This document shows positions 8,054 to 15,456 of a stretch of 32,399 nt of DNA, in pieces; positions within the stretch are counted from its first letter, which is position 1; the number at the start of each line of letters is the position of its first letter. The notes below the pieces were generated by a model. The model had not been told where the DNA came from and searched no databases. It saw only the letters and a list, made by a program, of their open reading frames with translations. The stretch covers positions 1 through 32,399 of the forward strand of contig JAERMO010000003.1 of the NCBI GenBank assembly GCA_016844465.1, written 5' to 3'. The translations under genes were made by a program, and so were the position numbers. The stretch is from Nitrosarchaeum sp. GTDB lineage: Archaea > Thermoproteota > Nitrososphaeria > Nitrososphaerales > Nitrosopumilaceae.

Positions 8054-9556
8054 TTATTTTGGCATGCTAAAGTAAAAAGTGGTTCCAAATCCTTCTTGAC
8101 TATTAAACCATATTTTTCCACCTAGACCTTCAATTAATCCCTTACACACTACCAATCCTAATCCAGTTCCTCCATGCTTTCGTGTTTGTGATGTGTCACC
8201 CTGAAAAAATTTTTTGAAAATGTTTGATTGTTTTTCTCTTGGAATGCCAACACCATTATCTCTCACCGAAAAGATTACTGTCTTTTCGTTATTTTGTACA
8301 ATGATATCTATTTTCCCTTTGTGAGGTACAAAATCAATTGAATTTCGGATTAAATTTTCGAATATTTCTTGTAATCGAAACTTGTCAGTATAAATATTGA
8401 TTTTTACATTATCAGGTACTGAAAAATAAATTTCTTTCTCTTTGAGTAGTGGTGCTAGGTCTTTCTCTATGTTTTTTAAAAATTCATCAACATCTAGGTT
8501 TTTCTTGGTAAATGTCATTTTTCCCATATCTAGTTTTTGAACATCAAGTACATCTCCAATCAAACGTTCAAGACGTGTTGCATTTTGCTCTATAGTATTC
8601 ACAAAATCTTTTTGATCATTATTTAAGACACCAAAGGATTCATCTTTTAAAATCTCACAATAACCTCGTATTGGTGTCAACGGTGTTTTTAATTCATGAG
8701 TGATCATGGATGCAAATTCATTTTTTAATTCATCCGTTTTTTTGATTTCCTCTAATGCGTCAGATAACTTTATTTCAAGTTCTTTTTGTTTTGTGACATC
8801 TGTACTAATTACAAAATATTGTTCTGGTTGATCATTTTTTCCAAGCAAAGGAACGATTGTTGTTTTTACCCAGTAAAATTTTCCGCTCTTTGTCTTATTT
8901 TTTATATCTCCCTTCCAAACAAAGCCGTTAGAGATAGTCTTCCACATATGATTAAAAAATTCCTCCGTGTGATAATCAGATTTTAGCAAACTAAGATGTT
9001 GTTCGATTGATTCATTTCGTCCATATTCTGAGATTTCTTCAAATAATTTGTTAACGTAAACTATGGTTCCTTGTTTATCCATAATTACAATAATGGATGA
9101 TTCATCTAATGCTTTTTTGAGATCATTGCTTTCTTGTAATCTTTTTTCTAGTTCCTCGTGTTGTACTTTATCAAATAACTGATTTTGTTTTAATGTTTGT
9201 CGCAAATTAGTAAAGTGTTCTGAAAGAGACACAATGTCATTCATTCCTGTCATAGAAGATTTTATCTTAAATGCATTTTGTCCCAAATCGTCAATTATTT
9301 CCTGTTTGTGTATTGTTAGGAAAAAATTATTAATTTTGTTTTCTAGATTGCCTAAAATGTCAATTAATCGAATTTTATCTTGTTCTATTTCTTTTGGAAG
9401 TATGGATATTTTGTTTGATTTTATCTCAAAGTCACTTAAACTATTAAACACATAGTCAATTTCATCCTTGAGTGATTTCTGAATTTTCTTTAATTCATCC
9501 TTGCTCATATTATGTAATTCATCGGCATTTTTAAAATTATTTTTATTGATAGTCAT
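8054..9556 (-). CDS. Soluble PAS-domain sensor histidine kinase
   Basis: The protein has 500 aa. A helical, coiled-coil-like N-terminus (about 1-145) precedes a PAS domain (about 150-262: IVIMDKQGTIVYVNK, YWVKTTIVPL, STDVTKQKELE). The HisKA dimerisation domain has phospho-acceptor His287 in ASMITHELKTPLTPIRGY. The HATPase domain has N box NLIRNSIDF, G1 DNGVGIP and G2 GTGLGLVV, so it looks catalytically complete. No membrane helix is present, so it senses a cytoplasmic signal, perhaps redox or a small ligand through PAS. No haem or flavin residues can be assigned. It lies 30 nt downstream of the response regulator on the same strand, and the two form a two-component pair. Confidence 0.93.
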   Translation of the reverse strand: MTINKNNFKNADELHNMSKDELKKIQKSLKDEIDYVFNSLSDFEIKSNKISILPKEIEQDKIRLIDILGNLENKINNFFLTIHKQEIIDDLGQNAFKIKSSMTGMNDIVSLSEHFTNLRQTLKQNQLFDKVQHEELEKRLQESNDLKKALDESSIIVIMDKQGTIVYVNKLFEEISEYGRNESIEQHLSLLKSDYHTEEFFNHMWKTISNGFVWKGDIKNKTKSGKFYWVKTTIVPLLGKNDQPEQYFVISTDVTKQKELEIKLSDALEEIKKTDELKNEFASMITHELKTPLTPIRGYCEILKDESFGVLNNDQKDFVNTIEQNATRLERLIGDVLDVQKLDMGKMTFTKKNLDVDEFLKNIEKDLAPLLKEKEIYFSVPDNVKINIYTDKFRLQEIFENLIRNSIDFVPHKGKIDIIVQNNEKTVIFSVRDNGVGIPREKQSNIFKKFFQGDTSQTRKHGGTGLGLVVCKGLIEGLGGKIWFNSQEGFGTTFYFSMPK

Positions 9557-9586
9557 TACATCGTCCCAAAAAAAAATTAGATTTGA

Positions 9587-9943
9587 TCAATTAGAGATAG
9601 CTGTTAACAATTCATTTAACTGAACTGGTTTTCTTAAAAGAGAAACTACGCCATCTTTTTTTAACAAATCTGAAACGTCATCCTCAGAGATTGATGAGGC
9701 AGTAAATATTATGATTTTATTATCCTTTAATTTGTTTGATTTTTCTAATTCATTAATAATATCCATCCCCCCAAAATCGGGCATAGACATGTCTAAAATA
9801 ACACGATCAAATAATCCTTTTTTTATTAGATTCATTCCATCCTTACCATCATTAGAAACTGTGCAATCAAAACCTTTCATTACAAGAAATTTTGACAGCA
9901 TTGTCGTTATGTCTTTGTTATCATCAACAATTAATAATTTCAT
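9587..9943 (-). CDS. Single-domain (CheY-like) response regulator
   Basis: The protein has 118 aa and is only a receiver domain. The acidic pair is Asp7-Asp8 (LIVDDNKD), the phospho-acceptor Asp51 (RVILDMSMP), the switch Thr81 (IIIFTAS) and the conserved Lys105 (LLRKPVQ). All are in canonical places, so it should be phosphorylated, most likely by the PAS kinase encoded just downstream. There is no DNA-binding or enzymatic output domain, so it must act through protein contacts or a phosphorelay. The ATG start is clear. A TATA-like TTTAATAATTG lies about 35 nt upstream, leaving a short leader. Confidence 0.93.
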   Translation of the reverse strand: MKLLIVDDNKDITTMLSKFLVMKGFDCTVSNDGKDGMNLIKKGLFDRVILDMSMPDFGGMDIINELEKSNKLKDNKIIIFTASSISEDDVSDLLKKDGVVSLLRKPVQLNELLTAISN

Positions 9944-10035
9944 ACTTTTCTCTTCTATAACTATTCTAGGATCAATTATTAAACCTGTCTTAGTTCAAAA
10001 TAAACATAATGAGTAATTTGAAAATGTTTTTGAAC

Positions 10036-10068
10036 TTACCCTAATTATTCATATATAAACAAGGGTAA
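10036..10068. promoter_or_regulatory. Inverted repeat flanking a TATA-like box
   Basis: TTACCCT (10036-10042) and its exact reverse complement AGGGTAA (10062-10068) bracket a 19-nt spacer containing ATATATAAAC. This looks like an operator around a promoter. The nearest plus-strand products are an 18-codon frame at 10090 (with a CxxC pair) and the zinc-ribbon gene at 10212. The divergent response-regulator gene starts about 90 nt away. Confidence 0.4.
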
Positions 10069-10211
10069 AAACATGTCCAACATAATATAATGTGGAAAAA
10101 TAATGTATGTAATTTTTGTAACATAATGCACCTTATCAATGAATGATAACTAAATCAAATATTGATCTTTTCTGTAAAGATTAAAGAAACTAAAATAATC
10201 GAAGTGAGAAC

Positions 10212-10340
10212 ATGTTAGAGATTGGAATTAAAATTTGTAAAAACCACCAAAAACCAATTAACTATCCCATAGAATATAGAGAATGCCCAGTTTGCGGTTC
10301 TGAGAAAATTATTAAAATAATACGTGGAACAGATAAATAG
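10212..10340 (+). CDS. 42-aa zinc-ribbon microprotein
   Basis: Below the ORF-track length limit. The ATG follows GAAGTGAGA, a reasonable Shine-Dalgarno sequence. Cys/His ligands are CKNH near residue 9 and CPVCG near residue 28, a plausible single zinc site. The segment YPIEYRECPVCGSEKI is nearly repeated in the product of 12745-12942 (YPIEYGECPGCGMEKI). Over about 33 residues I count roughly 19 identities, so the two are paralogues. That conservation argues strongly that this is a real gene. The function is unknown; small zinc ribbons often bind nucleic acid or protein partners. Confidence 0.75.
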   Translation: MLEIGIKICKNHQKPINYPIEYRECPVCGSEKIIKIIRGTDK

Positions 10341-10416
10341 ATTCAAATTACATATTTTTAGAATAGTAAAAAAATATCAGTATTTATTGTTTTAAAATAT
10401 TAATTGAATTACTCAC

Positions 10417-10671
10417 CTATAGATCACAATTTGGGCATTTTTTATTAAATACCTTAGATCCACAATCAACACATATGCCTTCCCCAATATCTTTTTCAAT
10501 TGATTTTCGTCTTTTGGCCACATAAAATTTTATTCCAAAATACATGACAAGTGTAATTAAAGCAGCATACACAGGTGCCATGAATGGAATCAAGCCAATC
10601 ATAAATAGTAAAAGCCCCACAATCAAAACAATATCACGTTTTTCAAAATTCAATAAAATCAAAACCAACAA
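10417..10671 (-). CDS. Small membrane protein with C-terminal zinc ribbon
   Basis: The ORF of up to 84 aa starts at a TTG; a second TTG at 10651-10653 would give a protein beginning NFEKRD after its start residue. Two hydrophobic helices (DIVLIVGLLLFMIGLIPFM and YAALITLVMYFGIKFYVA) are followed by a basic stretch (KRRKS) and a ribbon with CVDCGS and CPNC. The layout suggests an inner-membrane anchor with a cytoplasmic zinc knuckle. No function is recognised. It is convergent with the zinc-ribbon gene at 10212 and lies downstream of the minus-strand tRNA. Confidence 0.65.
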   Translation of the reverse strand: MLVLILLNFEKRDIVLIVGLLLFMIGLIPFMAPVYAALITLVMYFGIKFYVAKRRKSIEKDIGEGICVDCGSKVFNKKCPNCDL

Positions 10672-10801
10672 TAATTCATAAAAACATGCCGGAGCTCAGA
10701 GCCATTAGTTTTATGTCATATCAAAGTCATTACTCTAACTCTTCCTCATTGCCCGGCAAGAAAATTAGGATACTATTTGATAATAAGATAATGATTAATG
10801 A

Positions 10802-10875
10802 TGGGATCGGCGTGATTTGAACACACGACCTCTGCGTCCCAAACGCAGAATCATACCAAGCTAGACCACGATCCC
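10802..10875 (-). tRNA. tRNA-Pro (anticodon UGG)
   Basis: On the minus strand the 74 nt fold as a cloverleaf. The acceptor arm is GGGATCG/CGATCCC with discriminator A. The D-arm contains AGCTTGGTA. The anticodon stem CTGCG/CGCAG encloses loop TTTGGGA, giving anticodon TGG. The T-arm has loop TTCAAAT with stem GTGTG/CACGC. There is no intron and no encoded CCA. A TATA-like element lies upstream at 10897-10906. The 5' end is only 15 nt from the first possible start codon of the divergent map gene. Confidence 0.95.
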
Positions 10876-10896
10876 AGTAAATCCCCAAAGTTGCCC

Positions 10897-10906
10897 AATT
10901 TAAGCT
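10897..10906 (-). promoter_or_regulatory. TATA-like box for tRNA-Pro
   Basis: Minus-strand CTTAAATTGG is centred about 27 nt upstream of the mature tRNA 5' end, the usual archaeal spacing. Confidence 0.4.
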
Positions 10907-10919
10907 TGACAGATAATCA

Positions 10920-10927
10920 TTTTAAAG
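10920..10927 (+). promoter_or_regulatory. TATA-like box for map
   Basis: TTTTAAAG is centred about 27 nt before the ATG at 10951. This spacing supports that ATG, rather than the upstream TTG at 10891, as the leaderless start. Confidence 0.45.
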
Positions 10928-10950
10928 GTAGTCAAAAGAACAAAAAAGCA

Positions 10951-11847
10951 ATGCAAATAATTGACTACATCAAAGCAGGAAAAATTGCTGCTGAAGTAAG
11001 AGAGATGGTGAGAGTCAAAAATTGGGTGGGCAGATCAGTTTATGAAATTTGTGAGGAAGTAGAAAACGAGATTAAAAAACGCGGAGCAAAATGCGCGTTT
11101 CCCGTAAACACAAGTATCAACGAAATAGCAGCTCACTACACTGCAGAGCCAAACGATCCAATTACAATTACAGATTCCGATTTGGTAAAAATTGATCTTG
11201 GTGTACAAATTAATGGACATATTGCAGATACAGCAGTAACTGTTTGTAATGATGCTCAATATGATGGATTGATAAAAGCTGCTGAAGAGGCATTAAGCAA
11301 TGCAATGTCGATTATAAAAGTAGGAGTCAAAGCAAGTGATATTGGAAGAACCATAGAAAAAACAATAAAACAATTAGGATTCAAACCGATTGCAAATCTT
11401 AGTGGTCATTCTTTAGGACAATATACAATACATGCAGGTAAATCCATACCAAATATTTGGTCAGTTGGTGGATTTTCCTTATCTGAAAATACAGCCTATG
11501 CTTGTGAACCATTTGTTACTACGGAGAACGGAGGTGGATTTGTAAGAAACGGAAAAATAAAGAATATCTTTGCATTAAATTCAAGAAAAAAAACAAAAAA
11601 TGATGAAGCAGATAAATTACTTGATTATATCTGGGAGGAATTCAACATGCTTCCTTTTGCGCTAAGATGGATTACCAAAGATTGGGAAGAAAAAAAAGCA
11701 AGAGAATTACTAGATCAACTAATCAATAAAAAAGCAGTTCAAGCATATCCGATATTAATTGAAATAAATGGACAAAGAGTCGCTCAAGCAGAACATACAT
11801 TCATCCCAAATGAAAATGGAGTCACAGTAACAACTATGGCCCAATAA
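10951..11847 (+). CDS. map: Type II methionine aminopeptidase
   Basis: The enzyme removes the initiator methionine from nascent cytosolic proteins using a dinuclear metal site. The ORF track starts at TTG 10891 (318 aa). I choose the ATG at 10951 (298 aa), which matches the archaeal family length and N-terminus (DYIKAGKIAAEVRE) and has a TATA box at the leaderless distance. Metal ligands are visible in order: Asp in VKIDLGVQI, Asp in HIADTAVTV, His in LSGHSLGQY, Glu in YACEPFVTT and Glu in QAEHTFI. The helical insert typical of type II enzymes follows NSRKKTKNDEADKLLDY. SINEIAAHYT is the family-typical substrate-pocket segment. The gene is divergent from tRNA-Pro and appears monocistronic. 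Confidence 0.95.
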   Translation: MQIIDYIKAGKIAAEVREMVRVKNWVGRSVYEICEEVENEIKKRGAKCAFPVNTSINEIAAHYTAEPNDPITITDSDLVKIDLGVQINGHIADTAVTVCNDAQYDGLIKAAEEALSNAMSIIKVGVKASDIGRTIEKTIKQLGFKPIANLSGHSLGQYTIHAGKSIPNIWSVGGFSLSENTAYACEPFVTTENGGGFVRNGKIKNIFALNSRKKTKNDEADKLLDYIWEEFNMLPFALRWITKDWEEKKARELLDQLINKKAVQAYPILIEINGQRVAQAEHTFIPNENGVTVTTMAQ

Positions 11848-11912
11848 CGCAACTAATTTGTGATACGATATTCAAAAAATAATTTTGACATTAAACAATT
11901 GAATCTATTCTC

Positions 11913-12143
11913 TTAAGGAAGCGTATTTTTTATTACTATTTTAGATGTCTCGTTGAGCATACTCGCAGATATTACTTCTGCTCCCGATACAACATCTTTG
12001 CATTCTATCTGAGAGACAGCATCTTTTGTAGAAACAACAAATTGTTTAACGGTAGGTTTTGCCAGCTCAAATATGTTTGTATAAAGAAATACTACAGCTA
12101 TTGCAATTCCAATATACATTCCTTTTTGCTTATCTACTAACAA
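11913..12143 (-). CDS. Single-helix membrane protein, hypothetical
   Basis: The ORF of 76 aa starts at a TTG; an ATG at residue 9 (12117-12119) is an alternative. The N-terminus is basic (DKQKG) and followed by one hydrophobic helix (YIGIAIAVVFLYTNIF). The soluble remainder of about 50 residues has a lone Cys in IECKDVVSGAEVI. It resembles a small protein with an extracytoplasmic C-terminal domain. I do not recognise the family. It converges on map with 65 nt between stops. Confidence 0.55.
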   Translation of the reverse strand: MLVDKQKGMYIGIAIAVVFLYTNIFELAKPTVKQFVVSTKDAVSQIECKDVVSGAEVISASMLNETSKIVIKNTLP

Positions 12144-12490
12144 CCGATCTAATGGATATTGATATTTAGAGGTAATTGTATTTTGTTAGGTTTGACAAAT
12201 GAATTTTTACTCACGTTGTTACGTTCTAGAAATTAACCCAAAATAAATTGAAATTATAACTTATTCACCATTTAATGTGTCGTGTCACAGAGTGGTTATA
12301 GACTACATAGAAAATAGTGTTGCATCGACAATAAAGCATTAGGTGAATTGTACCGCAGCCAAAATAATAATGTAAAGTAGATTTGTCGAAAATTTAGAAA
12401 TATTTTTTGAATGATGAGATTTGGAAAAAATTTCTCCATAGCCAAGGAATGTCAATTTCAGTAAATTTTCTATTAACTATAATTGTTTTT
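12144..12490. other. Intergenic gap of about 350 nt without a convincing gene
   Basis: I find only short open frames. The most protein-like is a plus-strand GTG frame encoding MSCHRVVIDYIENSVAST..., which stops after 21 residues. No repeats, tRNA or strong hairpin are evident. Confidence 0.4.
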
Positions 12491-12619
12491 TTATTGAGAT
12501 TTTTTATGGGTTCCAAGGGTACAAAAAATGCAAAAATCATAATATACATTTGATATGTTGTTAGTACAACCGCATTTACAAGGACAAATTTTTTGTTGCA
12601 ATATCATATCTAAAGACAT
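12491..12619 (-). CDS. 42-aa Cys-rich zinc-binding microprotein
   Basis: The ORF track extends this frame to 12811, but the upstream part is low-complexity and lies opposite the start of the next gene. The ATG at 12617-12619 gives 42 aa with a dense ligand set: CPCKCGC at residues 12-18, then CIFCTLGTHKK near the C-terminus. A TATA-like AATAAAAATA lies about 30 nt upstream. The two halves look like the metal-binding pairs of a cross-braced zinc fold such as a B-box. The product of 30375-30548 carries the same two halves in the opposite order. Function unknown. Confidence 0.65.
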   Translation of the reverse strand: MSLDMILQQKICPCKCGCTNNISNVYYDFCIFCTLGTHKKSQ

Positions 12620-12744
12620 GTTAGTATTTTTCAATTTCTTTGAGTTTATGCTATTTTTATTGAATCTAGATAGCGCATTATTGGTACCTGAACTTATCGA
12701 TAAAAACTGTATGTAATTAGGATTACAGACATTTCTATAACTGA

Positions 12745-12942
12745 ATGTTAGATCGATTAGATGGTATGACAGTCCAAGATATGCTAATGATGGAAATAAT
12801 AAAAAAAGCATACAGTGTGCCCTCCGTCAATTCTAGAACTTGTCATAATCACCTCAATCCGCTAGTGTATCCTATTGAATATGGTGAATGTCCGGGTTGT
12901 GGAATGGAAAAAATCACCAGAGTTACGTTGGGAATGGATTAA
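12745..12942 (+). CDS. 65-aa zinc-ribbon protein, paralogue of the 42-aa protein at 10212
   Basis: An N-terminal helical segment (DRLDGMTVQDMLMMEIIKKA) precedes a zinc ribbon with TCHNH and CPGCG ligands. The ribbon is clearly paralogous to the product of 10212-10340, including the shared YPIEY-x-ECP-x-CG. Several in-frame ATGs exist (12745, 12766, 12781). The first has a TATA-like TGTAATTAGG at about 28 nt, so I keep it. Compared with its paralogue it has about 30 extra N-terminal residues, which may serve in dimerisation or partner binding. Function unknown. Confidence 0.75.
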   Translation: MLDRLDGMTVQDMLMMEIIKKAYSVPSVNSRTCHNHLNPLVYPIEYGECPGCGMEKITRVTLGMD

Positions 12943-13400
12943 AATAATAAAATATTAGAACTATTCAAAAATTCACCAGTTAAATTTTAAAAATTTTTGT
13001 TACTCAAACAACGAACCATCTTTATCTTCTTCTTCACTAGCAACGATTGATTAATTTTTTCTATGACGATATTGTAATTTATGATTCTATTGAAATTGAT
13101 GAATGAGTGTACTATCATTGCTTGTGTTTGTTTGTTTTTCCTAATCTCTACCTAATTTTTGGATCTTGTGAGATCTTTCATCTCAATGAAAATGCTTCAC
13201 TTTGGTTCTTGACATAATTTGTAAGGCCCTGTTTTACTATCGGTTATTAGTTTTTCAGTTATCTTCACAACATTATTCCACAAATTAAAATTTTAACTAC
13301 AATTTACTAAATCTTTAAACTATGATATATTTTTGATTAAACTTTTTGATCCAATCAACTGTCAAATATCATAATTTTGGCATGATTATAAAATAATAGT
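12943..13400. other. Intergenic gap of about 460 nt
   Basis: The gap holds the candidate 28-aa ORF at 13197-13283 and a short perfect hairpin, GATCT-TGTG-AGATC, at 13162-13175 just past that ORF's stop. The stretch 12943-13160 is AT-rich without a convincing frame. Confidence 0.4.
13197..13283 (-). CDS. Candidate 28-aa micro-ORF
   Basis: A TTG at 13281-13283 opens WNNVVKITEKLITDSKTGPY..., which ends in KLCQEPK before a TGA. The peptide composition is protein-like rather than AT-driven. A TATA-like TTTAAAGATTTAG is centred about 30 nt upstream. It is short and contains no motif, so it needs comparison with related genomes. Confidence 0.35.
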   Translation of the reverse strand: MWNNVVKITEKLITDSKTGPYKLCQEPK

Positions 13401-13592
13401 TCAAGAAGTTGAGATGTTGTTTAAAGTTTCGCCAAAAATTTTTTCTGTGTTCAATAGTCCATCACATGAATTGCATTTGGAAGTTGTAGCAAATAGAAAA
13501 TCACCCTCTTTGAATTTTCTTTTTGCTTCCATGCCACATAGTTTACATTTTTCCACAGTATATGCAACGATAGTTTTTTCTTTTGAGAACAT
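13401..13592 (-). CDS. 63-aa zinc-ribbon protein
   Basis: An N-terminal strand (TIVAYTVEKC) leads into CKLCG and, 23 residues later, CNSCDG, a classical four-Cys zinc ribbon. Its ATG overlaps the TAA of the upstream DUF1512 gene in TAATG, so the two are translationally coupled and probably function together. No catalytic residues are present. The ribbon could be an adaptor for the DUF1512 protein or bind nucleic acid; neither can be read from the sequence. Confidence 0.75.
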   Translation of the reverse strand: MFSKEKTIVAYTVEKCKLCGMEAKRKFKEGDFLFATTSKCNSCDGLLNTEKIFGETLNNISTS

Positions 13593-14713
13593 TACTGACT
13601 TACACCCATGGTATTCCCCACACCGATTAACAGAATGGACTGTCCAGATTTTGTATTGTCTTGAATCATTTCATAAATTTGTGAACGTATCTCACCGGCC
13701 TTATCTGCAATCTCTTTAGTCATCAAAGTTATTGCTTCTTTGATAGATTGCTTTATCACTATTGCAAAAATAGGAATTTCATTTTTTGTTGCAATATCTT
13801 CTATCTGAAATCTCTCAATTCCAATTCCACCGATAGCTGCACCAAATCCTTGTGAGATAGTTGCCGATTCTTCTCCTTCCATTTTTAGGGAAGCATCTAC
13901 CATGATTATAACATCAATTTTATTTTTAGAAACAATTGATTGGACTGCATCACCAGGTCTGCCGACAGAAGCACCTGGACCTTCAGCCTTTAATAAAAAT
14001 AGTTTTCGTCCATCATATTCGGTTTTGCTGAGGACGGTTTGAAATGCGATTAATTCTTTTTTTGATTCAAGCATCATTTTACCTATGACCATAGGTCCAA
14101 TACCATCGCCAATAGGTTGACCCATTTTAAAAGCAGGTATTGCTTTGTGCATGGCTTCTGCTTCTTCCATTATAAAAGGCATCATCATTTGAAGAGGTAA
14201 AATCAATGGATAGTTATTTTGTTTTTTTGCAGTTAAGAAGAGATGATTGACAACTTTGTAAATCATTTGTAAAGAGGTTGCAATTTCAAGAAGTGTTTGA
14301 ATTTTAGACAATTCTAAATTACTTGTTTCAGGAGATAGTGATTTAACATGCTCCCTAGAATAATCTTCTCGCCCTCTTACAATATGTCTAACTTTGGCAA
14401 CTATTCCATTTGGATCCAAATTAACAGGCATTATAGTGAAATAATCTAAAAAGCGATCAATTTTTTTAGTTGGGTCATCTTTTGGATTCATATTTTTTTT
14501 AACATAGGCAATTAGCTCGTTGCGTGATTCAACTTTATATTCTTCTAGTTTTTTAATTCCTTTCTTTAATTCTCCAGATGTAATTTGTAATTGAATTCTC
14601 TGTCCATAGAATACAAAAATGATAATTGGGACAATCCAGATCAACATCATGATGGTGTTAGTTTGATCACTAGATCCAAATAATTGATCAAAGTCAATAT
14701 TGGTATAATTCAA
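13592..14713 (-). CDS. DUF1512 family membrane-anchored protein
   Basis: The protein has 373 aa. An N-terminal helix (about 20-40, MMLIWIVPIIIFVFYGQR) anchors a long soluble domain on the cytoplasmic side. I recognise the archaeal DUF1512 family from features such as NPNGIVAKVRHIVRGREDYS (here preceded by VNLD), GQPIGDGIGPMVIGKMM and the Gly-rich end LLIGVGNTMGVSQ. The start is a TTG with a TATA-like TGATTTAATTTAG at 27 nt, consistent with a leaderless transcript. The C-terminal half (DVIIMVDASLKMEGEES) has an alpha/beta look with possible nucleotide or metal contacts. The family's biochemical role is not established. It is coupled to the zinc-ribbon gene downstream. Confidence 0.8.
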   Translation of the reverse strand: MNYTNIDFDQLFGSSDQTNTIMMLIWIVPIIIFVFYGQRIQLQITSGELKKGIKKLEEYKVESRNELIAYVKKNMNPKDDPTKKIDRFLDYFTIMPVNLDPNGIVAKVRHIVRGREDYSREHVKSLSPETSNLELSKIQTLLEIATSLQMIYKVVNHLFLTAKKQNNYPLILPLQMMMPFIMEEAEAMHKAIPAFKMGQPIGDGIGPMVIGKMMLESKKELIAFQTVLSKTEYDGRKLFLLKAEGPGASVGRPGDAVQSIVSKNKIDVIIMVDASLKMEGEESATISQGFGAAIGGIGIERFQIEDIATKNEIPIFAIVIKQSIKEAITLMTKEIADKAGEIRSQIYEMIQDNTKSGQSILLIGVGNTMGVSQ

Positions 14714-14831
14714 TAGATTTCAAAATGAGTGAATCTAAATTAAATCATTCGTATAACAAGGTATAGAAAAAATAGATCATGTAATAAAATTGAAAAATGA
14801 TCTGCCCAAGGGTAAAAAAAATGGAAAGTGC

Positions 14832-14841
14832 TTTTATTATA
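14832..14841 (+). promoter_or_regulatory. TATA-like box for tbp
   Basis: TTTTATTATA is centred about 28 nt before the ATG at 14865. It would lie inside the coding region if the ORF-track start (14790) were used, so it supports the later start. Confidence 0.45.
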
Positions 14842-14864
14842 GTTATGATAGAAAAAACCTGAAT

Positions 14865-15425
14865 ATGCCGCAAACCAAACCCATCATAAGCGTGGAAAAT
14901 GTCGTGGCCTCAGCTTCTGTTGATCAAAAGATGGACTTGAATGAGATCACCAAAACATTTCCAGATGTTGAATATCATCCCGATCAATTTCCAGGATTAG
15001 TCTTTAGATTGAAGAGTCCAAAAACGGCAACTTTGATTTTTACATCAGGAAAGATGGTATGTACAGGTTCCAAATCAGAAGAATTAGCTAGAAAAGCTGT
15101 AAAAACAGTAGTTCAAAAACTTCGAAAAGGTGGAATTAAAGTAAAAAAAGAAGCAGAAGTAACAATTCAAAACATCGTAGCTTCAATTAATCTTGGTGGA
15201 AGAATTCACCTAGAACAAGCAGCCAGAACTTTGCCAAGAAGTATGTATGAGCCAGAACAATTCCCGGGGCTCATTCACAGAATGCTAGATCCAAAGACAG
15301 TAATTTTGTTATTCTCGTCGGGAAAACTTGTATGTACAGGAGCAAAAAAAGAAGAGGATGTGTACAGATCAGTAAATAATTTACACGCGTTACTAGAAGA
15401 AAAAAAATTAATGATCTACGATTAG
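14865..15425 (+). CDS. tbp: TATA-binding protein (TBP)
   Basis: This general transcription factor bends promoter DNA at TATA boxes and recruits TFB and RNA polymerase. The ORF track begins at TTG 14790. The ATG at 14865 gives 186 aa, the usual archaeal size, starts just before the conserved SVENVVASASV, and has a TATA box at leaderless distance. The two-fold saddle repeat is plain: repeat 1 has FPDVEYHPDQFPGLVFRLK and TSGKMVCTG, and repeat 2 has SMYEPEQFPGLIHRM and SSGKLVCTG. The gene is monocistronic, converging on the minus-strand OB-fold gene. I see no sign of degeneration. Confidence 0.97.
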   Translation: MPQTKPIISVENVVASASVDQKMDLNEITKTFPDVEYHPDQFPGLVFRLKSPKTATLIFTSGKMVCTGSKSEELARKAVKTVVQKLRKGGIKVKKEAEVTIQNIVASINLGGRIHLEQAARTLPRSMYEPEQFPGLIHRMLDPKTVILLFSSGKLVCTGAKKEEDVYRSVNNLHALLEEKKLMIYD

Positions 15426-15456
15426 GTATAGATAAAATCTATTTTTGTTTGTCTCC

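Noticed and set aside
12620-12811. N-terminal extension of the minus-strand ORF 12491-12811
   Set aside because: It is low-complexity, overlaps the start of the opposite zinc-ribbon gene, and a TATA-like box precedes the internal ATG at 12619.
13162-13175. GATCT-TGTG-AGATC hairpin as an intrinsic terminator
   Set aside because: The stem is only 5 bp, and it is too weak to call alone.
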